A DNA stretch of 8,271 nucleotides from Ignavibacteriaceae bacterium (GTDB lineage Bacteria; Bacteroidota; Ignavibacteria; Ignavibacteriales; Ignavibacteriaceae): contig JARLHB010000006.1 in assembly GCA_031292465.1 (NCBI GenBank), positions 1-8,271 of the forward strand. Reading direction: 5' to 3'. Position 1 is the stretch's first letter; each line of letters starts with the position of its first letter. This document shows positions 1 through 6,371 of the stretch, one piece after another. Below the pieces are notes generated by a model. The model was given only the letters and a program-made list of their open reading frames with translations. It was not told the origin of the DNA and searched no databases. The position numbers and the translations under genes were made by a program.

Positions 1-3000
1 CTGATTTCTCTACCAAGTATATCATATACTTTCAGTGTTACCATACTATTATTTGGAAGTTGGTATTCAATAATGGTACTTGGATTGAATGGATTTGGAT
101 AATTCTGATTTAATGAGAATGTTTGTGGAGTATTTCCTTCATCAGAATTAATTTTATTTTGAACGTCAACATCTTTAACAGGTTTAACAAAAACATTCTT
201 ATACGTTGTTAGCGCATCCCTTGCTGAAGATATTTCCATAGGGATTGAAAGATCGGACTGGTTTTCTATCTTAGCCAAGATAGTTGATGCTTCGTCTAAA
301 TTATTTTCATTATATAATGCAATATAATAATTATTCAACATTGCTTTTACACTAAGTGGTGTATTGGGATTCTTCAAGATAATATCATTATTTACAGATT
401 TTGCCAATTCAATTTTATTCTCTCTTAAATAAAGATATGATAGAAGCAGTTTTTGGTCATTTGATGCTTGTTCAGGTAATGATTTGAAGAAATTAATTAT
501 CTCCGGCGTTGTGTTGCTGTCTGCCGAGCTATAAAGATATACATATGCTGCTTGATTATCTGGGTGCTTTTTTAGATATGACACAAAGAAATTTTTCGCA
601 TCACCATTTCTCCTTGTATCTCTAAGATTAATGCCTGTAATAAGAGAGTCTAGTAGGTTAGTATTATTGTCTGAGATAATAGAAGCATTATTCCAATCAT
701 TTAGACTTTGAATATTTGCAGTCTGCTTACCGGAATTATTAGACGACGTTACAGACATGGAAATATTACTATTACTGCTGGCAATTTCAACAGGATCCTG
801 ACTTATTGAAGGCAAAGGGATGTTTACCCAAGGATCGCTTGACGCATAACCAAGATAATAAAAATGACTGTTGGCATTTACGTTGAACAATGAAGTATTG
901 GGAGGATTGCTTCCCCACCAATTTTGGCAAGCATAAAGGCTACTACTATAAGTAGGATAGGAATTACCTACATTAATATTTGTAGTATTGTTATAAATAC
1001 TATTTATCCCATATATGTCGGTAGCAGAAGGTATTCCAAATACTGGATAACTATTATAATATACGTCAATACCTATATAACAATTTGTTATACGATTGTT
1101 TCTACTTACACCACTTGCATGTTGTGATGTAGGAGAAGAGCCCCAGATTGCACCAATTCCCCAGCTAAAACCACTAATATCATTTTGCGTAGCAATACCG
1201 ATACCACCGCCACCAAAGTAAATACCTACGCCGCTTTTATTTTGATTTGTTTTTTTAATTGTATTTCCAGTGCAATTTACATTAGAACCATCTTGTATAT
1301 ATATACCATGCGCTGTATTTGTATTAGAAATAGTATTATTTAATACCTGACTCCCCGTACTTCCATAGAATTTAATACCGTGCATCGAAGAATTTGTAAT
1401 TGCGCAATTTTGTACTGTAACATTATTAGCATTTAAAACATCTATTTCTGTTCCATATTGCACATTTGCATATTGTAAAGTTGAACCATTAGCACCTGAA
1501 CCACTTAAAATAATAGAGCCCCAACTTCCTGGACTTGTTGAACTATTAGATGTGAAAGAAATTGGGGAAGTAGAATTGCCATTCGCAGTAAGTGAACCAT
1601 TCACGGTCAGGGAAGCTCCACTCGGGAAATAAATTGTAGTTCCAGGCCGAATCGTTAAATTATATCCACTATTCACGGTAACACTACCATTAGTATAAAC
1701 TATTCCCTGCCAATTCGTATTTGAATTAATTGTACTACTAGATATTGTAATTGGTTGTGAATATGCTGTTCCAGCACTATTTGTTATACCAATCAAATAT
1801 GTAACCGGCAATGATGCTGCTCCATTCGGGTCAGTATAAGAAGTAGTAGTCGAAATTTGCGTAGTGAAAATAGGTGTATTAAAATTATTTTTAAATATTT
1901 CAATAGTAGGTTCATAACTAATATTTTTATTCCATGTTAGTGTCACATTCTGTCCACTAATTGTGGCTTGTACATTTGAAACGGGAGTCGGGAAAGGCGT
2001 TGGACTAGAACCTCCTATTCCAGTTACAACACCTACACCATATATAGCTTGTGCACCACTAGTCTCAGATGATGTCAAAGATTCCAGTCCCGTATATTTG
2101 CCGTACATCACTTTTGTTGCATCATCACTTCCATATAAATCATCTAAACCGACCCAATGCCCAAACTCATGTGTCATAACGCTTTGAAGATCATACTGAC
2201 TATCAAAATTTGCACTCTGGTCTATTACCGTTTCGATTGATGAAATTTGATAACCGGTATAATCAGTAGTTGTCTCAGCATTACCTCCGCTGGGTGTTCC
2301 AAAACAGATATAGCCCATAGGATTATTTGTACTATTACCAATATTAAACAATGCGTGCGTATTGTTTGACTCCCATGTAGTAGAGGCAGCCACAATCGCT
2401 GCTGTTAGATCAGTAGCTGATTTACTACCTTTATAATTGCCTAAATCTGTTATTTGATAATTTACTTGCGCCGAAGGACACGTGTGAAGATACCCCCATG
2501 TAATATCAAATGTAGGAGTCCCAGTTGAAAGATTGCTTCGACCTTGATTATTTGTTACAGTTACAGCCCCACTACTGGCGTGCATAGGGCCTTCACAAAC
2601 TATTGCATTATCGCTCCAACTAATAATAACACCTGTAAGAGGTGTCGTGATTAGAGGATTACCACAAAAGAAAGTAACGCTTCCACTGCCCTGGCTGCTT
2701 CCGAAATTACTCCCAGAAATTGTTACTTTTGCACCAAAACCAGCTGGTGTAGGGGATGAATAACCTGTAATTTGAGGTGGTACAGAAATTGTAAAAGAAT
2801 TTGACGAAGAATAATCGCTCCAAGTATCATAATCACTATTATATGAACTTACGCGCCAATAGTATGTACCGTTTACAAGAGGTATAGTACAAGATATGGC
2901 CCCATATGTATGGTGATCATACTGAACTGTATTAAAATCTGGATCAGTCGATATTTGTATTCTATAATCGGAAGCATTGTCGACTGACTCCCATGAAAAT

Positions 3001-3131
3001 GTTACACTGTTACTTGTAATAATAGTTTTATCACTTGGCGAATCTAAAGTGGGAATATCACTCTGAGAGTATACAGTGCTTTGGAAAAATAATCCGAGTG
3101 CAATAATAATAATTAAATATTTTAGATTCAT
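1..3131 (-). CDS. Secreted multidomain matrixin-like metalloprotease with beta-helix and T9SS sorting domain (3' end outside window)
   Basis: Reading frame open for 1043 codons from the ATG at 3131 and continuing past position 1. Domains seen in the translation: signal peptide about 1-23 (hydrophobic LIIIIALGLFF, then VYSQ); fibronectin-III-like 27-116; IPT/TIG 118-200; zinc protease about 205-365; second fnIII-like 384-464; right-handed beta-helix about 468-745 ending in NWWGSNPPN; a helical, TPR-like stretch about 790-970; T9SS type A sorting domain from 1005 (NYPNPFNPS at 1010-1018). The protease has HEFGHWVGLDD at 321-331 (His321, Glu322, His325, Asp331 as probable third ligand) and a Met-turn VMYG at 341-344. 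By family knowledge it should be exported through the outer membrane and cut proteins at the cell surface or outside. About 45 residues of the sorting domain are probably missing. The start overlaps the upstream stop (ATGA), with AAGGG about nine bases before it. Substrate unknown. Confidence 0.9.
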   Translation of the reverse strand, partial: MNLKYLIIIIALGLFFQSTVYSQSDIPTLDSPSDKTIITSNSVTFSWESVDNASDYRIQISTDPDFNTVQYDHHTYGAISCTIPLVNGTYYWRVSSYNSDYDTWSDYSSSNSFTISVPPQITGYSSPTPAGFGAKVTISGSNFGSSQGSGSVTFFCGNPLITTPLTGVIISWSDNAIVCEGPMHASSGAVTVTNNQGRSNLSTGTPTFDITWGYLHTCPSAQVNYQITDLGNYKGSKSATDLTAAIVAASTTWESNNTHALFNIGNSTNNPMGYICFGTPSGGNAETTTDYTGYQISSIETVIDQSANFDSQYDLQSVMTHEFGHWVGLDDLYGSDDATKVMYGKYTGLESLTSSETSGAQAIYGVGVVTGIGGSSPTPFPTPVSNVQATISGQNVTLTWNKNISYEPTIEIFKNNFNTPIFTTQISTTTSYTDPNGAASLPVTYLIGITNSAGTAYSQPITISSSTINSNTNWQGIVYTNGSVTVNSGYNLTIRPGTTIYFPSGASLTVNGSLTANGNSTSPISFTSNSSTSPGSWGSIILSGSGANGSTLQYANVQYGTEIDVLNANNVTVQNCAITNSSMHGIKFYGSTGSQVLNNTISNTNTAHGIYIQDGSNVNCTGNTIKKTNQNKSGVGIYFGGGGIGIATQNDISGFSWGIGAIWGSSPTSQHASGVSRNNRITNCYIGIDVYYNSYPVFGIPSATDIYGINSIYNNTTNINVGNSYPTYSSSLYACQNWWGSNPPNTSLFNVNANSHFYYLGYASSDPWVNIPLPSISQDPVEIASSNSNISMSVTSSNNSGKQTANIQSLNDWNNASIISDNNTNLLDSLITGINLRDTRRNGDAKNFFVSYLKKHPDNQAAYVYLYSSADSNTTPEIINFFKSLPEQASNDQKLLLSYLYLRENKIELAKSVNNDIILKNPNTPLSVKAMLNNYYIALYNENNLDEASTILAKIENQSDLSIPMEISSARDALTTYKNVFVKPVKDVDVQNKINSDEGNTPQTFSLNQNYPNPFNPSTIIEYQLPNNSMVTLKVYDILGREI

Positions 3132-3889
3132 TTTACATTTCCCTTTTTTGTATCATGTTTTGACTTCGATATTTGCATTTCAGCTTTGTTAAGACTATCG
3201 ACGGGCATTGCGCCGTCTTTATATTTTAGTTTTGCCAAACGATGTTGTTCTTCGAACATTTTCATCTGATGTATAAATCTGGGATATGCAGTTGTATCAC
3301 TGACAGATTGTTTCAATAATTTGGTAAATACTTCAGTATCTAATTGATATGCTCCCGTTTCAATATTGCCATGCCCTCCATTCCGCCAACCATAAATCTC
3401 ATATCTACCTTTGTCAATTAAGTATGTATTTTTGTCTTTGTTCCCAAGGAAATAAATTGCTCTTTCATTTAAACTATAGATTGGTGAAGGACTAACAACC
3501 GCTTCTTTATCACCAATCTTGCCTCCTGGTAAATAAAATATGACTTCATCACCTTTTATGGAGCCTTTGATCAATTGAAATACTTTAAATGTTACCACTG
3601 TATAAATTTTCCTTGTTGGTTTGGAAAAGTGAGGGTTAATATCACCCCACTTCGATTCCTTTGAGATTACTTGAGCATACATTACCGTTTCTGCATCATT
3701 CATCATATCTTGAAAATTTTTAACCATTCCTTGTTCAGTCGTATCTACCATATAAATATTATTGTTTTTATTCTTATAAGATATATCTGGTTTCGCTGCA
3801 TTCCCTTGCGTGTTCTTATCTTGCTGCGAAAAAGTACTGCAAGGTATAAGCATTAACAGTGTAAAAAATAATAACAGAAGTCTTTTCAT
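3128..3889 (-). CDS. Secreted protein of unknown function, operon partner of the metalloprotease
   Basis: This encodes 253 aa, not recognised as a named family. Residues 1-22 are a signal peptide (MKRLLLLFFTLLML, then TFSQ). LIPC at 14-17 is a poor lipobox because proline precedes the cysteine, so signal peptidase I cleavage is likelier. Residues about 65-150 look like one beta-rich domain: an alternating hydrophobic strand (ETVMYAQV), then IYTVVTFKVFQLIKG, a PGG turn at 121-123 and NERAIYFLG. This pattern (strand, IYT, lysine-glycine, GG turn, 'xER.iyFL') recalls small secreted domains that I associate with bacterial matrixin neighbourhoods; that link is from memory, not a search. Residues 190-253 are charged and helical. 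The gene leads the operon and its TGA overlaps the ATG of the protease by four bases, implying coupled translation and a shared job such as inhibitor, chaperone or surface partner. GAAAGG seven bases before the ATG supports this start. Confidence 0.85.
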   Translation of the reverse strand: MKRLLLLFFTLLMLIPCSTFSQQDKNTQGNAAKPDISYKNKNNNIYMVDTTEQGMVKNFQDMMNDAETVMYAQVISKESKWGDINPHFSKPTRKIYTVVTFKVFQLIKGSIKGDEVIFYLPGGKIGDKEAVVSPSPIYSLNERAIYFLGNKDKNTYLIDKGRYEIYGWRNGGHGNIETGAYQLDTEVFTKLLKQSVSDTTAYPRFIHQMKMFEEQHRLAKLKYKDGAMPVDSLNKAEMQISKSKHDTKKGNVK

Positions 3890-4316
3890 AAATCAACCTT
3901 TCTAAATTGTTTTTCTAATTTATAAATACATTTAATATTGAAATATCAAGGCATCTCGCTTAATATTTAATAAATTATTCGCGAAGAAATTTATATTATG
4001 AAATGGTTGCTCTCTGTGCAATATTTGAAATTTTACTATTGTACATTTGCAATTTGTCATTTATAAAGAAATATAAAAATGAATAAAGTTTTTTCAAATC
4101 TGGCCTCCCATAAAACAGTTATTTAACACATACTCAGACTGATAAAACTTATCGTGGATTTCCCCCTAATTGGAATATTCGCGGTAAGTACTAAAAAAAA
4201 TTACTAATATTTTAATATAATGTCAATTACCAAAATATAATTGTATCGTAATCAAGAATATTACATATAAAGTCTGAATTTATTATTACGATTTTTAATT
4301 CGCCTGCTGGCTTTAA
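3890..4316. other. Gene-poor AT-rich intergenic stretch
   Basis: About 430 bases with frequent stops in all frames. I see no RNA gene, no strong hairpin and no convincing ORF. The leftmost part must carry the promoter and 5' leader of the minus-strand operon starting at 3889. The right part probably includes decayed sequence of the OmdA-like gene whose tail is readable from 4317. A slightly more GC-rich block at about 4100-4195 has no recognisable content. Confidence 0.6.
3919..3949 (-). promoter_or_regulatory. Possible promoter of the metalloprotease operon
   Basis: On the minus strand TTGATA (3949-3944) and TATAAA (3924-3919) lie upstream of the ATG at 3889. The spacer is 19 bases, longer than ideal, and the surroundings are so AT-rich that chance matches are likely. 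The ten bases TTGATATTTC also begin the candidate promoter of the cysteine leader (5630-5621). Low confidence. Confidence 0.25.
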
Positions 4317-4490
4317 AAAATAATTGGGAAAAATATTAGTGCTTATGAATTCTTTAACTCATTGAACTTTACACATAAGAAAGAATATGTGCAGTGGATT
4401 TTAGAGGCCAAAAAAGAAGATACAAGGAATAAAAGGATTGCGAAAACTATTGCAATGCTCTTAAAGGGCTACAGAAATCCTTTCAATTGA
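4317..4490 (+). pseudogene. C-terminal remnant of a YdeI/OmpD-associated (OmdA) family protein
   Basis: The plus frame from 4317 to the TGA at 4488-4490 gives 57 codons. They include EFFNSLNFTHKKEYVQW, ILEAKKEDTRNKRIAKTI and AMLLKGYRNPFN. This matches the C-terminal signature I know from YdeI/OmpD-associated proteins: F-x-x-L, then KEYV-x-WI-x-EAKK-x-ETR-x-KRI-x-K, and a terminal GK-NP. Family members are usually well over 100 residues, so only the tail is left. There is no in-frame ATG, the frame is closed by TAA at 4314-4316, and I cannot find the N-terminal part in other frames. The gene therefore appears truncated and dead. The well-preserved tail suggests recent decay, or a tail retained because it lies against the convergent thioredoxin gene four bases away. 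Confidence 0.7.
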
Positions 4491-4493
4491 TTT

Positions 4494-4889
4494 CTAATTC
4501 AGTGAGGCTTCTATTTGCTTTTCAAGTTCATTTTCGTTGATATAGCCGTTATTAATAAACCTGCTTTTACCTTCAGCGGAAAAAATTATTGTGCTTGGCA
4601 CGGTCTTAACTTTAAATTCTGATGCTAATTCCATTTCTTTAATTGCGTTAACGCTTACAAGGTTAAATTTTCCGTTTTTATCTTTCAGATTATTTAATGC
4701 AGGTTTTTGAGAAGTAGTACACTGCACACACTGCTCCGTCCAGAAATATAAAATAGTCGGCAGTGAATTAGAATTGGAAAATTTATCCGGCAGATTAAAA
4801 TATCCGCTTTTTTTTGTAGTCCTATGCCTGTAACTGAAAATACCCGCCAGGATAAAAAGGGCTATTAATAATGCAATTCTTTCCGTCAT
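4494..4889 (-). CDS. Membrane-anchored thioredoxin-like protein
   Basis: Encodes 131 aa from the ATG at 4889. Residues 5-19 form a hydrophobic N-terminal anchor (IALLIALFILAGIFS) followed by basic residues (RHRTTKK), so the thioredoxin domain should face the periplasm. The domain begins around 43: a strand TILYFW, then active site W-T-E-Q-C-V-Q-C with Cys54 and Cys57, and the cis-proline loop TVPS with Pro98. Family knowledge: such proteins reduce or exchange disulfides or carry thiol-bound sulfur; the WTEQCVQC variant differs from the classical WCGPC, so redox potential and partner may differ. The frame extends upstream to an ATG at 4961, but that start lies inside the DUF4395 gene. ATG 4889 comes one base after that gene's stop and has its own AAGAGG site. 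Probably co-transcribed with the DUF4395 gene and controlled by the cysteine leader at 5456-5566. Confidence 0.88.
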   Translation of the reverse strand: MTERIALLIALFILAGIFSYRHRTTKKSGYFNLPDKFSNSNSLPTILYFWTEQCVQCTTSQKPALNNLKDKNGKFNLVSVNAIKEMELASEFKVKTVPSTIIFSAEGKSRFINNGYINENELEKQIEASLN

Positions 4890-4890
4890 T

Positions 4891-5340
4891 TTAACCTCTT
4901 GATGCCGACGTATGGTGTAACAATCCCAATTTGTTAAGCTGAAAATATATATAGCATCCAAGGCAAAAGTTAACCGTCAGGTTTATTAACGCAAGAGCAA
5001 TGACGATTAATGACAGAGCCCATCCTAAAATATTCAAATTGAATTGAAGTGAAATGAATGACAGAAGAAGGAAAACACCTCCAAGCCCTTGTGCAAACTG
5101 ATGCGGGGCGCTGTCTTCTTCAACTAATATAGGTTTTAAGATTCCAAGCGGCCGGGCAATATGAAAATAAATCAATTTAAATAGTCCGGCAGACGGGAAA
5201 ATTGTTCCAACAAGTAAAACAGCGGCTATAATTGCAATAAGCCATGGTAGTTGAAGCAAAAATGCTGCGGCAGTTAAAATTACAATTGCCCCCTGATTAA
5301 ACCGGAGTGCGTTTTTGTCAAGTTTCTTACTGTTGCTCAT
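4891..5340 (-). CDS. DUF4395 family integral membrane protein
   Basis: Encodes 149 aa. Hydrophobic segments lie at about 17-30, 33-48, 86-101 and 104-125, giving roughly four membrane spans. Family marks visible: the N-terminal D-x-N-x-x-R-x-N-Q opening (DKNALRFNQ, 8-16), the loop RPLGILKP at 63-70 with acidic EED and H-Q-F-A (80-83), and the C-terminal FCLGCYIYF with Cys126 and Cys129. Function is not established. DUF4395 genes are repeatedly found beside thioredoxin-like and sulfurtransferase genes, and the cysteine pair suggests relay of thiols, electrons or sulfur across the membrane to the thioredoxin-like protein encoded one base downstream. The start is supported by AAGGAT five bases before the ATG. 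Upstream sits the poly-cysteine leader ORF and terminator, so expression probably depends on readthrough. Confidence 0.88.
   Translation of the reverse strand: MSNSKKLDKNALRFNQGAIVILTAAAFLLQLPWLIAIIAAVLLVGTIFPSAGLFKLIYFHIARPLGILKPILVEEDSAPHQFAQGLGGVFLLLSFISLQFNLNILGWALSLIVIALALINLTVNFCLGCYIYFQLNKLGLLHHTSASRG
4895..4900 (-). promoter_or_regulatory. Ribosome binding site that fixes the thioredoxin start
   Basis: AAGAGG on the minus strand, five bases before the ATG at 4889 and embedded in the last codons of the DUF4395 gene. It favours the 131-aa form over a 24-residue longer version starting inside the upstream gene. Confidence 0.6.
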
Positions 5341-5345
5341 AATCT

Positions 5346-5351
5346 ATCCTT
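5346..5351 (-). promoter_or_regulatory. Ribosome binding site of the DUF4395 gene
   Basis: AAGGAT on the minus strand, five bases before the ATG at 5340 and downstream of the terminator. Translation of the structural genes thus has its own site and does not need ribosomes coming from the leader ORF. This points to control at transcription rather than by translational coupling. Confidence 0.55.
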
Positions 5352-5395
5352 ATCCAATTGTTTTTAATGTTAATGCTTAAAGCACTTTAAAAAAG

Positions 5396-5433
5396 AAAAA
5401 CCCGCCGTCAAATTTTATTGCCGGCGGGTTTTT
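5396..5433 (-). terminator. Intrinsic terminator/attenuator between the Cys leader and the DUF4395 gene
   Basis: A perfect 12-bp inverted repeat (AAAAACCCGCCG and CGGCGGGTTTTT) with a 14-base loop. On the minus strand the stem is followed by TTTTTCTTTTTT counting the arm, a classic intrinsic terminator. It is nearly symmetrical and could also work on the plus strand, but no gene ends there: the flanking structural genes diverge. The only gene upstream in its path is the 36-codon leader ORF, whose stop is 22 bases before the stem. Its 5' arm on the minus strand is also complementary to a leader segment (see the antiterminator entry), so it is best read as a regulated attenuator. Confidence 0.85.
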
Positions 5434-5497
5434 AATATCTTAAACTTTTAATTTTTTAAGTCTTATTATTAATTAAGCTAAACCATTCCGCCGGAAT
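5421..5497 (-). promoter_or_regulatory. Predicted antiterminator pairing of the Cys leader RNA
   Basis: In the minus-strand RNA, CCGGCGG (5494-5488, in the codons for Ile24-Glu27 of the leader) is perfectly complementary to CCGCCGG (5427-5421), the 5' arm of the terminator plus one base. With a single bulged C the helix gains three A-U pairs (AUU 5497-5495 with AAU). Forming it removes the terminator arm. The segment starts about 12 bases after the last of the three consecutive Cys codons, so a ribosome stalled there should leave it free. The same segment can fold locally as AUUCC-GGC-GGAAU, a possible competing state. Inferred from base complementarity only; no energies were computed. Confidence 0.55.
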
Positions 5498-5566
5498 AAC
5501 AGAATAACAACAACACATACAAGTGCAGTTATTATTAATTTTATTTGTAAAACGGGACAGGTTCAT
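5456..5566 (-). CDS. Cysteine-rich leader peptide (36 aa), probable attenuator of the DUF4395-thioredoxin operon
   Basis: A 36-codon ORF from ATG 5566 to TAA 5456: it opens MNLSRFTNK, then Cys14-Thr-Cys-Met-Cys-Cys-Cys20, then YSVIPAEWF. Five cysteines occur within seven codons, three in a row as TGT-TGT-TGT. Such clustering upstream of a terminator is the hallmark of leader peptides that sense a charged tRNA, here cysteinyl-tRNA. Poly-cysteine leader ORFs attenuating sulfur genes are known from mycobacteria; this one is in an unrelated lineage. Expected behaviour: with cysteine short, ribosomes stall at the Cys codons, the antiterminator forms and the genes at 5340-4494 are transcribed; with cysteine ample, the terminator wins. 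No clear Shine-Dalgarno site precedes the ATG, which is common in this group. Alternative: a small cysteine-rich metal- or redox-active protein. Confidence 0.68.
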   Translation of the reverse strand: MNLSRFTNKINNNCTCMCCCYSVIPAEWFSLINNKT

Positions 5567-5601
5567 TTTTACCAATTATTTTGTGACTAATTATTTATAT
5601 A

Positions 5602-5630
5602 AAAATAAGCCATTCCATTAGAAATATCAA
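5602..5630 (-). promoter_or_regulatory. Possible promoter of the Cys leader and operon
   Basis: On the minus strand TTGATA (5630-5625), a 17-base spacer and TATTTT (5607-5602) stand about 35 bases before the leader ATG at 5566. Placement and spacing suit a sigma-70-type promoter; the -10 is a 4-of-6 match in AT-rich DNA, so chance is not excluded. Confidence 0.35.
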
Positions 5631-5831
5631 TTTTGTGCGTTATTTACTTGTTTCAGGTCAATTATTAGAACTTATACCTGGTATGTTGATGCTGGCGGCT
5701 ATTAAATATTTATAAAGGGAAAAGATAAAATAAAGGGAAATGAAGAATATTATATGTAATTTATGTATTATTTAATACTGAAGGTTTATTAAATTCATTT
5801 TAAATTACCCTAAAAAAGTAAATTATAAAAA

Positions 5832-6287
5832 ATGGATAATCTTTTAAAACGTATTATTATTTTAATTTGGGCAATATGGTCATTCTTTGTTACGCTTAGT
5901 AATATATGCGACGGATTAAAAAATTTAGGAATCCTGCCCAACTGGTTCAAATTCATTTCAGGTAATTTTGGTTATATCCAGACTGCAACTCAAATATACT
6001 CATTCCCTGTTTGGCTAAATGCGATACTATTTATATTAGTTATTGTGTGGGAAGCTGCTATGTGCATTTTATTTTTTAGAGCATACTTCAAATGTTCAAA
6101 AGAAGATACAGCAATTGTCATACTCCCGTTCCTATCCGGTATAGCTTTGTTCGGCGGATTTTTAATAATGGACGAATTTCTTATTGCATATGACAGGCTG
6201 GGTACGATTGAACAGAGCCATTTGGGATTTTTTACAGGAATGCTGGCGTCTCTTTTAACTATTCGCTTATTTTCGATTAAAAAATAA
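5832..6287 (+). CDS. Small four-helix membrane protein of unknown function
   Basis: Encodes 151 aa, not recognised as a named family. Hydrophobic spans at about 8-26, 59-84, 93-113 and 131-147 predict four membrane helices. Between spans 1 and 2 lies a polar loop of about 30 residues (SNICDGLKNLGILPNW, then SGNFGYIQ). Other noticeable residues are Glu74 inside span 2 (IVWEAAMC), Asp114-Glu115 at the end of span 3 (LIMDEF) and a Tyr-Asp pair at 120-121. Polar and acidic residues at helix ends could be functional, but nothing specifies an activity. The ATG is preceded only by A-rich sequence with no clear Shine-Dalgarno site. It is divergent from the Cys-leader operon. The synthetase gene follows 84 bases later on the same strand, so an operon is possible but not required. 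Confidence 0.8.
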   Translation: MDNLLKRIIILIWAIWSFFVTLSNICDGLKNLGILPNWFKFISGNFGYIQTATQIYSFPVWLNAILFILVIVWEAAMCILFFRAYFKCSKEDTAIVILPFLSGIALFGGFLIMDEFLIAYDRLGTIEQSHLGFFTGMLASLLTIRLFSIKK

Positions 6288-6371
6288 GAATTATTTTCGT
6301 ATTTTTTGCGGGTTAATTCTAAATCATTGGAATAAGTTACATTAAATTATGATTTAAACAGGTTAGGGATT

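Noticed and set aside
924..1127. Plus-strand open frame opposite the beta-helix part of the protease
   Set aside because: Low-complexity Ile/Thr/Tyr-rich translation, antisense to a well-supported domain; a shadow frame.
1963..2187. Plus-strand open frame opposite the protease catalytic domain
   Set aside because: Antisense to the HEFGH region, no family features and no ribosome binding site.
3671..3856. Plus-strand open frame opposite the secreted partner protein
   Set aside because: Antisense shadow of the signal-peptide end of a better-supported gene.
4100..4195. Block with GGCCTCCCATAAAACAG that might be an insertion-sequence end
   Set aside because: No matching inverted end, no target duplication and no transposase fragment found in the window.
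4890..4961. N-terminal extension of the thioredoxin-like protein starting at ATG 4961
   Set aside because: It would overlap the FCLGC-coding end of the DUF4395 gene; ATG 4889 has its own AAGAGG site and begins directly with the membrane anchor.
5635..5715. Hydrophobic 26-codon plus-strand ORF starting with GTG
   Set aside because: No ribosome binding site, no ATG and no recognisable family; only its hydrophobicity drew attention.
6281..6297. Hairpin AAAATAA-GAA-TTATTTT at the end of the small membrane protein gene, with a T-run after it
   Set aside because: The stem is entirely A/T and overlaps the stop codon; too weak to call a terminator.
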